Source: Gnetum montanum
Taxonomy: Eukaryota > Streptophyta > Gnetopsida > Gnetales > Gnetaceae
Direction of reading: 5' to 3'
Length of the DNA stretch: 64,000 nucleotides
NCBI GenBank assembly: GCA_015680685.1
Contig: MNCI01004050.1
Span: 565,129 to 629,128 of the forward strand
The position numbers were made by a program, and so were the translations under genes. The notes below the pieces were generated by a model. The model was not told the DNA's origin. It did no database searches and saw only the letters and a program-made list of their open reading frames with translations. Shown piece by piece: positions 10,801 to 22,010 of the stretch. Position 1 is the first letter of the stretch. Each line of letters begins with the position of its first letter.

Positions 10801-13800
10801 TTACCACATCTATCCCTAATGTGGGAACCCTTATCTACTTTTCACAATATCTAGATGATGATGTTGTGTGTTGTTTATAAAGGATGTCCTAGTAAGCCCT
10901 TTCCAATTTTTCATAGCAATCAAGCGTTATGATTGTTACGCATTGCTTCTAGGGAATGACCCAACATTTGTAAAATTTGAAAAAGAACTCATGAGATTTG
11001 GCAGGTTTTATAGTGAAGTGCTAACTTAATGTTAATCCTCCTCATTTCGTATCTAGGCTTGAGACTAGCATTGGTGGAGCTTGACCTCATCGTACTTATT
11101 ATGCTAATTCTACAACATCGATTCCCACTCTTTTCTTTTTTAAGTAAAAATAATTTCTCAACTAGTACCATGACTTCTCCTTTTTATCTTACATGAGCCA
11201 AAATGTAGCATGGTGGATCACTAATTCAAGGATATTTAGCTTTCTATATTTAAGCTAATATTGCATGTGTTTTGTAGTAGCTTCTTCTAGATTCTTATAG
11301 CATATACTCAACATATTTGATCATAAATTTTTATTTTCTTTCCCTACATAAGCATATGGAATTCGTATATTTAGAAGTTAATTTGTTGCACCAATCATCC
11401 TACAAAAACCTACCATAGGCATATTAGACATGAGTGACCCTAGTTAAATTAAGAATCTTTCTATTATTTTCTAAAGCAAAATAATCAAGTCTAATAATTC
11501 TAGTAAAATTTTCCCAAGTAGCTTTTTCATTGTAAGGGAAAGGAGGCAAGTTTAAGAACTTATTTCTAAATTATCCTTCAGCTTATGTAACTTTGATAAT
11601 TCATTTATTGTATCCATCTTCTTTGAGGTAGAAATTCTACAACTACTATCTTTTGAATCTTCTTAAAATTAGTTGTAATACCTTAAAAACTCACAAGGGA
11701 ATCATGAAAAAATAGCCAATGATTAATGATAAACTCAATAAGAAAAACATGACATGGGCCCCAATAATATTACAATCGATAAGGCAAAATACTGAAAATA
11801 TGATTATGTGTCTTACACTATCATAATTCTTGGAATATCAGCCAAATGATAGAATTGATAGATCAAGAAAAATCCAAGTACATATTTTGACCCTTTGATC
11901 TATTTAGTACAAGATAAATGAAAATACTAAATAGACATCAAGATTCTTTTAAGGTAAGGACATCATATACATTATCTATGGCTAAAACTTTCAAGACATT
12001 TTCTACATCACCAAGACCTCCAACACCATACCTAAAAATGTTAAGAATAGAGTCAATCAAAATGACTAAGGAGAGAAATATTATAAGAACTCCTTGTTTA
12101 AACCATAGCAAGGGACCACGGATTAGAAAACCAAAGAGCATGGAGACTCATCATGTATAATAAGTTAGCATTGCACACTCTATCTTTGTATCCATCATCA
12201 CTCATTCCTCTTCTCACTAGTATGCCATATTCATGGAAATCAACAACAAACAAAGAACAAGCATTTGTACTTTTCGTTATCTTTGATAGCTAATCCTCAA
12301 GTCATTTTTTCATCATAGGAATTACATTGTTAAGACCATTTGCTATTTGAGACATTTCTATTATCAAGCCCATTCTCCTTATATGGTCTACTATTTGCAA
12401 AAGCCAGGCTTGCCCAAATGTCCAACCAATGATAAGAAAGGAGCCTAAACTAGCAAAGAGCATCCTATAGGAAAGGTGACACCAAAATCACTTTTAAATC
12501 CAATGGGAAATACAAAAAAGATGATAATTATAAAATTACTTGGAATTACATATCTAGGTCTAATGAACATAATCAACATATTAATGTAAAACTAAACATA
12601 GTAGATACATCTGACATGTAGAAATATTTAGAAATATAGAGCTAGATCCTACAACAATAATTGATATGTTTGAATCACATCACACCAATAAAATTGGCTC
12701 AATTTATAAGGGGTGCTTATAATATAACCTTAGATGGAAATCTTTTTGTCTTATACACCAATGTTTATAGATCCTTAGATTTTGTACTCTTTGTTAATAG
12801 GTTCATTCTAGCATGATTTTGCCACCAATCTCAGTGTCCTCAAGTATTGTCATAGCTCCTCCTAAGATCACATTTAGAGCTCCTTATCTGGCTCTTTATT
12901 AAATATTGAATGCATTAATTAGCCTACTAGGTTTCCTACCTAAGGTTTGACTCTTTTGTAGAGATGATACTTTACCAATCAACATAGAACTTATAAAAAG
13001 ACATAAGACTTTTATCATCACATAAAACTTTAACTATGTGTAAAACTTCATATTGACCTTGAACTTTGTTAAGCACAAGACTTGTTAACTAACTTGGCAT
13101 AAGATCTTATAAATAAATACATCTAAGATACTCCCTCATAATTAAACCTTATTCAAATATTATCTTGACATCTCATTAACATTATCTCACACCTAAATAA
13201 ATATTAAGATAAAATAACATGACTAATAAACACTAGATACTACTTACGAGATATGCTCATTTGAGTACCTCACACTACATGATTCCATGGTACAATCTCA
13301 TAAGTTTAGTGCAACACAATTAAAAACATACTGGTTAATCTTAAAATATTAACATTTGATTAATAAGAATTTTAAAAAATAAACTAAGAACTAGCCAAAT
13401 GATCGAGAACATACTAGCCAAGGGTTCAAAACACATAATACTAGTACACCCTATAGTTAATTTCCCAAGTCATCTAAGGGGAATCCAAGTTAGGAATGTT
13501 ACACTTGTTGATTACTGGTACTATTATTATTATGGATTTTTGATTTTTCTAACATTGCCAATTGTGAAATGGATAACCAAAATGGTTACAATTGTTATTA
13601 TCATGGCAATGAGGGTAGTTCTTAACATCATAGTCTCTTTTTTTTTGCAAATTGATTATTGTATTTTTCATTAAAGAAATTAAAATGGACATGTGTGTAG
13701 GAAATGCACATAACAACAAGAAACTAATCAATGTCTTTGCTATTGTTGTTAGAAGGTTGCTAAAACTAAACCGTGCAAATGTTCCAACATGTATCTTTGT

Positions 13801-13920
13801 GATGACCTAATAAAAGTTATAGACTATGAAATGAGTCCAACTAAATTTGATCTTCCATTCATGAACATAGTACAAAGCCTTCAATAGACCCCATTGAATA
13901 ATCATATGATGGTGAAAACA
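10801..13920. other. Unassigned AT-rich stretch
   Basis: I see no convincing gene or element. Its first part could be the 5' part of the LINE, but the short minus-strand ORF 10989-11171 is not recognisable. Overlapping ORFs at 11918-12160 (+) and 11938-12141 (-) are on opposite strands of the same stretch and neither resembles a known family. It is probably older repeat debris. Confidence 0.4.
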
Positions 13921-14024
13921 ATGAGGTGTTAGCCTAGTGGTAGGGTGCTTGGTTTGAATGCTCCAAGCCATAGGTTTGATTCTGGTGGATAATGCTAAGT
14001 TATATATCTTGGGTTATAACTATG
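13921..14024 (+). mobile_element. SINE-like element with tRNA-type head, copy 1 (truncated)
   Basis: It begins ATGAGGTGTTAGCCTAGTGG. TAGCCTAGTGG fits RNA polymerase III box A, and GGTTTGATTCT about 35 bases later fits a weakened box B (GGTTCGANNCC). The same head and tail (AAGTTATA...TCTTGGGTTATA here) recur at 46085. It is too diverged to be a tRNA gene. B1 begins at 14025 and truncates it. Confidence 0.6.
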
Positions 14025-14907
14025 TGATGAGTAGTGGAGCAATCTAACATCCAACCATATAAGTTACAAGTGTTCACATGCAACTCAATCATAATCCATG
14101 GATGGTCAATGTTGATATGTTAGTAATTGAGTTAAGGTTGTGATTGTTGTCTTTCCACTTTAAGCTAGTAAAGTCTAAGTATATGGTTTAGCTTGTAGTG
14201 AGGCATATGTTAAATGATGTTGATAGAACACTAATACTCCTAAGTCTAGACATGATAAAGATGAAAGTGAATACTAAGTTTAAGTGATAACAAGGAAACC
14301 TATCCAAGCGTACATTGATGAGTATCCTTTCTTGATTCATGATACACACCTTGGGCTTATGTAACCATTACTGGGCTACCAAGTGGATTCACCACTAAGT
14401 GAGTCAAGTGAAGCCACTACTAGGATTACCAAATGATTATAGTTAAGCACTCAAAATCAATCATACTCATTCTGCTTTAATAACATATAAGTAAAAATAA
14501 AGCATTTGAAAAGTAAAGTATTAAGCTAGTAAAAAAATAGAAATTATGCTAAGTAAAACAATAAACTAAGGGAATGTTGCAATGATGGAAAATAGTTTCA
14601 ATCTTTATATTTGATCACAAGTTGTGCCCAAGTACAAACTGCTCAATCAAAGATTCCATTCAGCTATGACACATCATACTACGCGCATTCACTCTTTGAC
14701 TTCTAAGTCTAGGTTTAAGAAATAAAACTACAAGAGTTCTATTATGATGGGAATGAAAAGTTATCAGATTCTATGCCCAAGTATTGTATATATAGGGCTG
14801 CATACATCCTGAGACATCATATCAATGATGACGTAGCATGATAAGTGACATTGTATGAATGACATTGTTGCTACAATGTCATAGTACAATAAAATTTGGA
14901 TTTGTCC
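14025..14907 (-). repeat. B1 3' LTR
   Basis: Begins TGATGAG. The right end is set by alignment with other family LTRs at the TACCC following the terminus; the expected TCATCA end is decayed to TTTGTCC. Sense U3 contains repeats around GACATTGTAGC, including GCTACAATGTCAT on the plus strand (14870-14882). The TATA is near 14786-14795. R/U5 matches the family. The polypurine tract adjoins it at 14908-14920. Confidence 0.82.
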
Positions 14908-15106
14908 TACCCCCATGACTAACTCAAAACTCATTATCAAGTTAAAAAAAATGAGGATAGAGTCCCTTACAAAATTGGAAGGTAGATTGAAAAAAACATG
15001 ACTAACTACTATTTACATGACTTTGAATGCTGCAATGGTGTTTGTGCAAAATTTAACACAAGCGTATGATAAAACAAAAATAAAAATGGAAGTGGCCCAA
15101 TGTAGT

Positions 15107-17906
15107 TTACATGCCCAACGATGGTGGCTCTTCCATTGACTGCTTCCCTTTATCATCAAGCTTCCTAAATTGATGTCTATTGAGTAATGTTTGAAGTTTT
15201 TCCTCTTCCATCCTAGGATTGTGTATCATCTATGCTTGTTGTGATGAAGCTGGTACATCCAATGGGCATGGCAGCTATGTGAACATTTTATTAGCTTTCA
15301 CGTACCATGCTATGAACTATTTCCTTTCTTCTTTAAATTCCTTGGCTATCTTTCATAATTCTTGATAATTGGACATTTTGTGAGCAAAGTTAGCTATAAC
15401 ATCTTTTTGGCCATGGTAGCTAGCTTTTACAACTTTTAATTTAGAATTTGCTATGTGTAGTTTTTGCAAAGCATATTTTCTGTCAACAAATTCTTTCTTA
15501 CACAAGGTGTATACTACTGCTACCTATTGCTCCAATTCATTTCTAGGCCTCCCTACTATTAACATGCCTAATTTAGCACATTAGAGATTAGCTAACCCCA
15601 TGTACTTAGTAAGATCTTCAATTTGTAGATCTTTATTTTTTATTTCAATTTGGTGGATATGAGCTAGGCTATCCAAGATTAACTACTAGTCTAGATTCTA
15701 CACTAAAATAGAACTAATCTTGGCCTTGGCCATATGGATTTCTTTCTCATTAATTTGCTTATACATGTTCACCTAATCACAAAAATATTCCTTGAGCTAT
15801 TCATGCTTCTTGGCCTCATTTTTTCATGCACTAATTTCAGTTGCACACTTTTGCTAGATTGCATGAACTTCTTCCAATTACAAGGTTCTATTTTCTCTGG
15901 CCAAGCAACTCATGTCTTATTTGACCCTGATCAATTGCTCTTGAAGTTGTTGGATGCTCTCTTCAAGCTCACTCTTTTATTTTTCTACCTTGGTCAACCT
16001 TGTGTTATCTGTAGTGAATTGCTTGTTCTCCTCTTATAGGGCAATTAGTGCTTTGGCATGCACATATGTCTATGCTTCTGCTACTGATGTATCCCAAATC
16101 ACCTTCTTCTTTTCCTTTTTCATTTTCATGTTGTGATTGATTAGGCTCCTCATGTGATCTATTCTGAATTGATCAAGTTGGTCTAGCACAACATACTGTG
16201 TTGGGTCTCTCCTTTCGGCTCGCAGGATGGCTAGCTATTCTTATAGTCTTTGGACTTAATTTTCTGCATGCTCCACCCTAGTCTCTACCATAACCAACTC
16301 TCCATTAGTGATGATTAGTTTAGATAACACTATAGTGATGTCGCTTGGGATATCAAACAAATTTTGCATGACTTATCTTGTCTACAGTAGTTTGGCAAGT
16401 ATGTCCACATGCTCTATAGGATTCATTGAGGAATTAGTAAGCATTTGAGCATCTCTCGCTCTTGAAAGATCTACCTGTGGCACAACAAGAAAGCTAAATG
16501 ATTCTTTAATGTGATCTATAATCACCTTAGTTTCTCCTACTACATCTTGATGTTGCATGACCACGACTATGGCTCCTTCACCTATCTCAAGAATCACTTG
16601 GAATGATGCTACATTCCTTGATATCTATTATTCCTAGTCATCCTCTCCTATTATTTGCATTAACAATTGCCCACTGGTTGGATCTATGGATATGGTGGGC
16701 CTTATGGAGCTTTCTTTGACTTTATATAAGTTGGCTTCCTCCCTTGTTCCCCAATTGATGATCTCTAGAATCTATTGCAAATGGCTCATCGATGGCCTAT
16801 AATCCTACGTTGGTGGTGGAAGTTATTATTGTTACTATTGTTGTTGTTGCTTAGTCTATTATTGATTGCTAGGCTTAGCCTATTGTTGTTCGCCAGTAGC
16901 TAAAGTGATACTGGTAAGTGTGGTACCTGCACTTTCCTTAGTGCCTGTAGGTTTTCTACTTGGTCTTTATTTAGAGGCACCAGTTTGAGCATCTTTGCAT
17001 ATGAAGCATTCTAAGCTTTCATAAGAATGTCATTAGTATACCCTAGTATTCTAGCTTATCTGCACAGTTTCCTAATAAGGCAAGGGAATGGAAGTGTCAA
17101 CTTTCCTACCTTCTTTTCTTCAAACTACCTTTGAATTTTGAGGAAGTAGAGATGGATGATGTTTGCATTGAATTTTCCCATTAGAATAATAGTTCCCATA
17201 TTTGCATATGTTGATATTCAATTGAGCCTTTTGGTAGGGAATAGGTGGTAGTGCCAATTTTGAAATAGATCTTTTCTTCAAAGGTTAGCTCACTGTAATC
17301 TTTGTCATCTTTGCCATATGCCCATTGCAAACATAGTCTTTTTACATCAGTGTTAGATTTGGTGAAGATTTATGCCAAATTTGCCCCATCATTAGGCACA
17401 TTGAGGGCCTTAGTAATTACTTTCACTGAATATGATATTGAGACTCCTTCAATCTTGACCGTTGCATTGGCCTACTTGTTGTGATAGAACTGGTATGTCT
17501 CTCCTAAGTACCATTCTTCACTACTTGTAAGTGTGGGTGGTAGTGGTGACACTTGTAGTTGTGTCTTTACTATTTTGAAGAAAATTCCATGAATGGACAA
17601 AAATCTAACTCCAAAATAATCATAGACATGATTGATTTCTCCTAAATGGCCTGGAGGCAATCTGGTGACTACATGAGGCACTCTCCTTATTCTGGTGCTT
17701 GCAAAATTTCTACCTCCACTTGGGCAAAGTGCTTTGTGGTGAGAGTCTATTGATGGATGCTGTATGATTGAGCCTCCTACTTTGCATGTCTCTCTTGTGG
17801 GGTTTATTCCCCCACTTGGCCTCTCCCATGGCCTCTTGGACTTTTTCTCCCAAGTTGTGAAGGTCCTCCTTTTGGTATTTTCTTCAAGGCCATCTATAAT
17901 CAACAA
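15107..17906 (-). pseudogene. B1 ORF3: conserved env-position protein of unknown function
   Basis: Read from ATG 17906, the first 144 codons are open (MLIIDGLEENTKRRTF...). They include SSEEWYLGETYQF, followed after one stop by ANATVKIEGVSISYS and ITKALNVPNDGANL. C has SSKEWYMGETFLF and IIKIKDISMSY, and B2 has KWYLGEI and AIVKIKGILMSY, so the protein is conserved. A Gln-rich link (near 16800-16860) and a second block (EGAIVVVMQHQDVV...IIDHIKESF, 16382-16597) follow. The last third is charged and heptad-like, suggesting coiled coil. It ends near 15107. No signal peptide or clear membrane segment is seen. It lies in the position of plant env-like ORFs, but nothing supports a glycoprotein. Many stops. 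Confidence 0.65.
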
Positions 17907-17992
17907 GTGTTTGAGATTATTAGAACATTCATATGAATTCTTAACATTTCTTTAACTTACTCATACCCTTGGTTAGATTAAATTCTTATCCT

Positions 17993-18128
17993 ATTATGAT
18001 TATAGAGTTTGAAAAATCTTCAAAAAGAAAGCCCTTTGGGTGTTATATCCTAATAACCCTATTATGATTATAGAGTTTGAAAAATCTTCAAAAAGGAAGC
18101 CCTTTGGGTGTTATATCCTAATAACCCT
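17993..18128. repeat. 68-bp tandem duplication upstream of ORF3
   Basis: Units 17993-18060 and 18061-18128 are nearly identical (one difference seen, AAAGAAAG versus AAAGGAAG). It lies between the ORF3 start and the U3-like block. The high identity suggests a recent event or a misassembly. Confidence 0.9.
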
Positions 18129-18510
18129 TCACAGTTATCATTTTTATTCTTATTTATGATCTAAAATAGTTGGTATGGTTTATTAGGAGGATTATTTAAG
18201 TGTTTTTGGCCTTATTTTGATTGATTAATTATATAATTCTCATTATCTTTTTATACTTACCCTTTAGGATATCTTTCAAGGATTATACATTTTTGGCTTA
18301 AATTTCAATGATATCGTGCTAAGTATGCACCCTGCCCCACAACTAAGTTGAGAGATCTAGGAGCAACAAGGTTCAAGAATTTTTGGAAATCAAAGCTATG
18401 AGGGTGAAGTTATGACGATTGGAAGTTAGCATGTCAAATATCAAAAAGAAAAATTGCAAAATCTCTCTTCTTGCAAAATGAGGAATGGAAAAAGTTTTCT
18501 AACTCCCATG

Positions 18511-18577
18511 TGTATATATACTAATTTTATAAGTGTGACATCATAGGGGCTACAACATCGTAGCTACAATGTCATTG
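18511..18577 (-). promoter_or_regulatory. U3-like block with TATA: candidate internal promoter for ORF3 (B1)
   Basis: Plus-strand 18535-18577 contains GACATCATA and the exact 13-mer GCTACAATGTCAT (18563-18575), which also occurs in the U3 of B1's own LTR (14870-14882) in the same orientation. Just downstream in the minus direction is a TATA element (18511-18521, sense GTATATATACA), as in the LTR. ORF3 begins about 600 bases further. C and B2 have an equivalent block in the same place. Promoter function is inferred. Confidence 0.5.
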
Positions 18578-18889
18578 TTAAAAAAATTTCAAATTTTTCT
18601 TTGATTTTTTAGAGAAAAAAATGATTCAAAAGAAATGTGTAGGAGATATGAAGCTTGTCTAGAGGGTCCTAGGCCAATAGTGATGCATAATTTTTGAAAA
18701 TTTTGGTGTTTAAAGTTCATGGAGAAGGAAGCTCAAGCAACAAAAGTGTATTGGATGGATAGAAAACAATTAATGAATTTTAAGTGTATGAACATATTTG
18801 TTAATGAAGGGAAGTATTTGTTGGAGTTCTGGATGATCTTAGAAGGCACAAGATGATGTGAAGTTGTTGGTGAAGTATTAAATACAAAA

Positions 18890-18947
18890 GTTATACAAGT
18901 GGAACCTCCCCCAAAGCAAGCTCCAGCACTTAGTGTCCTTGTATAAC
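18890..18947 (-). other. Conserved hairpin, B1 copy
   Basis: Perfect 10-bp arms GTTATACAAG (18890-18899) and CTTGTATAAC (18938-18947), with a loop containing CCTCCCCCAAAG. The fifth and sixth pairs differ from A1 and C in a compensatory way. Confidence 0.65.
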
Positions 18948-19389
18948 CACACCTAAAACTGTCCTTAGGCATTCAAGGAGTTGAATGTAATGCATACCTA
19001 TTTAGCAAAACACACATGTTAGTATCACTAGGTTCAGAAAATTATGCTATATTACACAAAACCACAAGTTATGATTAATTATATAGTGAGATGAAGTAGA
19101 CTATAAAAAGGATTGCTAAAATCGAAATGTGAGGTATCTTATCATAGGAATAATGAATTCTTGTGTGTTATTAGCAATTAAAGTAATCACTAGCCCTTAT
19201 TTCCAAGATTCAAACCAAGTCCAAACCACTTTCCAGTGACATGGCATTGTTGAATCTCTTAGATTTGCAGCCATAAGACTACTGTTATTGCAAAGAGTAT
19301 TACCACTTGGTGTACTATCCAAGGGAGGAGTTTATTAATTGCACATTTGATTATTTTTTAAAGATTCTTGAGAAGTCACCTACCTTCAA

Positions 19390-19512
19390 GCATGGGTAAC
19401 ATTTCTTTCTAGTGGGACCTCCAGAAAGTTATTCTATGCATGAATTTTATCTTTGACTATGTCAACCTTACTAGAGGACTACGTTTAGGCATGGATAACA
19501 TGTCTTTCTAGT
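19390..19512 (-). repeat. Conserved spacer motif, two copies in B1
   Basis: Copies at 19390-19413 and 19489-19512; the sense core is CTAGAAAGACATGTTACCC with small changes. Single copies lie at 57081 (B2), 32395 (C) and 61966 (A2). In B1 and B2 the sense strand continues into AAGGTAGG, which resembles a 5' splice site. Confidence 0.55.
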
Positions 19513-20113
19513 GACATGGTAAGGCAACATTTATTGTACTCTTAATCCCATTTTTCATTAGATATACAAGGATATAATACATCTTTAGCAATAGGATAGA
19601 ACTTATTGTAGTAATCCAAAAGAATCCACAAATTACCTTGATGTTACACCCTTTGCATTCCCACTTTGTTCTTCATTCTTCTATCCAAGCATAATGATCA
19701 TAGGTTTATTCGTAGTTTTATTATGAGAAGAATGTCATTATGATCATGGTAAGAATCTCTTATTGTTGGAATGGGTGGATGGATGTTGTGATCTCATTTT
19801 ATAGATAATCAATCCCTTATTGGGACTACATCTTGCCTTATTCAATGTGTGTTATTAACAATTAACAAAAACTTGTACAAGTAAAATGGAGACAATGTAT
19901 GAAAAATTGTAAAAGATATTAAGAATGAAAAAGATGAAAATCATGAAAAATATAAAAAGAATGAAAAATTAAAAAAGAATTGGAAAATGTCAAAGAATTA
20001 AGAAATTATCAAGAAATTAAAAAGTGTAAAAGAATGGAAAAAATGTATCAAGAAAATAGAAAAGTAAGAAGAAGATGAAGAGTCAAAAAGGTACCTACAT
20101 GTCCAAATGGACA

Positions 20114-20124
20114 CCCCCATGACT
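20114..20124 (-). promoter_or_regulatory. Second polypurine-tract-like motif, B1
   Basis: CCCCCATGACT on the plus strand, identical to the 11-mer beside B1's own 3' LTR (14910-14920). It lies just after the end of pol. A T-rich (sense) tract follows at about 19860-20090. Confidence 0.6.
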
Positions 20125-20229
20125 ATTATTAGGACCAATCGATTGGAAGAGTGAACAAGTTAAGGATGTTTGAATAGATTAGGTAGATTCCTTAAAAACA
20201 TTAGGATATTCATGATAGGGTTTGACTTA

Positions 20230-21230
20230 TTGGATGTTGACAAGGATGAGCTTATGTGGATTAGACAAGTGATGAATGTGTAAGATGCTTGATGGATAAG
20301 TTTCTTAGAAAATGTACAACACCTCCCAAAGCATTTGAAATTTTACCTTTTGTGGAACATGATTGGGATTATAATAAAGGACCTTATTTCCTGGTTGTAT
20401 CAACATTTGTCTTATCCACATGTCATGCCTATTTTTGGAGTAGTGTTTGTGAACCTCATTACTCATGAGTACTACTAGCCTATTTTCTTCTAAGAGATTT
20501 AGATTCATTAAACATTCCTTTTGGGATAGGCTCAACTTTAGGTTAAGTTGGCTAGCAATAGCAAGAGTTTGGAACTCTGCCTAGATTGGGAGTGTTGGTA
20601 GCTTGTCATAAACTAGCTAGTATGGTAGTAATTTTCATGTTGTCCTATAGGCCCATAGAGCATCATTCAACTTTGTGCTCCAATCCTTCCTAAACCTACT
20701 AACCATCCTAGTTAATATTTTAGTGATTTCACAGTTAGTGACTTCTTCCTTACTATTGGCTTGGGGGTGGCATGGTGTGGTCAATTTATGATTTACCTTA
20801 AGTTGTTCCATGAGCTTTTTAAAAGTAGCACTAGTAAAATAAGTCCCATTATTTGATATAAGCATTCTTGGTACTCTAAATCTATTCACCACATGTTGAA
20901 AAAGCTTGGTACCTATCTTGATTGTACAATCTTTGGCTACTGTTACCTTCACCCACTTTCTGTAGTAATCCACACTTCCTATTATATATCCTTTCCCATT
21001 TGACATAGGTGTTATGGGTCCCATAAAATCAATTCGAAATAGATCAAATGACTCTAGTCTCTGTATCCATTGTTGTGGCCCTTTATTTCTAACTGTAATT
21101 CCTCCATCTTTCTAGCACCTCTCACAAGATTTTACAAAGTTGTGGGCATCTCTAAACAAGGTGGGCTAGAAGTAGCATGCATCATTAGTTTCAGTGCCAT
21201 CCTATGCATCATTAGGATTCATTGTTGATC
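20230..21230 (-). pseudogene. B1 integrase (degenerate)
   Basis: The catalytic core is open over 129 codons (20635-21024): GPITPMSNGKGYII, a region with ISNNGTYFTS where the second catalytic Asp is Asn, TTPCHPQAN, then TNCEITKIL with the Glu kept. The zinc-binding part is upstream near 21060-21220 with stops. The C-terminal part (20305-20535) has NPNHVPQKVKFQMLWE, shared with A1 and A2. Confidence 0.85.
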
Positions 21231-21499
21231 AGATTTCAGCATACACCATTTGACTAGCCCATCTACACAAATCTTATATAGGTTTCCATTGATTTCCATG
21301 TATCTTTTTACTTTGTGAAGGAATTATTCTTTCTGTTTCTTGCTCCACTTAGTAGGAAGCTCTTGTGTTGTTAAATAAGTCATGTATTTTTCTATCCATG
21401 ACTTTCTTGTTAAGTCCACAACCATTACTATTTCAGTAAATAAATTTTCATCAGGGAATTGGTCAAATAATGGTGTAATATGATTTTGGGAATCCCATA

Positions 21500-22010
21500 T
21501 TAGCCTTGACAACTAATCAGCTATAACAATTTTTGTGCCATTCTTGTCAATCATTGTTAGATCAAATTCTTGTAAAATAATAAGCCATCGAATCAGCCTA
21601 GGACTAACTACTGCTTTGTTTATGAAAAACTAGATTGCATTATGGTTAGTATGGACATAAATCTAGTACCTAAGTACATAATGTCAAAAATTCTCAAGCA
21701 CATACACCATGGCCATGAGCTCCTTTTCTATAGTTTAGTTGTGCCCCAAAGATGCTTTTGTTGGCATAGTGTATATAGTATTATCTCTTCTAATTATCTA
21801 ACTATCTCAATACTACACCAAGTGCATAGTTGGAAGCATATGTCATAATATCAAAAGGCTTGGACCAATCTAGAGCTTGAAGGATTGGCGTCTCGATTAG
21901 CTTCTTATTTAAGGTCTTGAATTCCTTTTCACAAGACTCTATCCATTCAAAGGATGCATCCTTCTTAGTGAGTTCTACCAGCAATTTTGATATCTTCAAA
22001 AAATTCTCTA
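21500..22010 (-). pseudogene. B1 RNase H (degenerate)
   Basis: Minus-strand 21802-21999 covers the RT thumb and start of RNase H: SKLLVELTKKDASFEW, ETPILQALDWSKPFDIMT and ASNYALGVVLR. The first catalytic Asp (usually DASDYA) seems lost. The remainder down to about 21500 keeps KELMAMVYALEN-like and KNGTKIVIAD-like segments in broken frames, the latter being the last acidic motif. Confidence 0.75.

Noticed and set aside
11918-12160. Host gene or LINE ORF1
   Set aside because: Two overlapping ORFs on opposite strands, neither with recognisable motifs and neither long enough to be convincing.
13921-13995. Possible tRNA gene (also at 46085)
   Set aside because: Boxes A and B are present, but no cloverleaf with a proper acceptor stem and anticodon arm can be formed, and the two copies share a non-tRNA tail, so a SINE-like origin fits better.
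15734-16136. Hydrophobic plus-strand ORFs suggesting a membrane protein
   Set aside because: They are antisense shadows of the coiled-coil part of B1 ORF3 on the minus strand.
15107-17906. Classical retroviral envelope gene
   Set aside because: The position is right, but I see no signal peptide, furin-like site or membrane anchor, and the C-terminal part looks like coiled coil.
18511-18577. Internal block as a fragment of a nested solo LTR
   Set aside because: There is no R/U5, terminus or target duplication around it, and B1, B2 and C all have it at the same place. I keep this as the main alternative to be tested.
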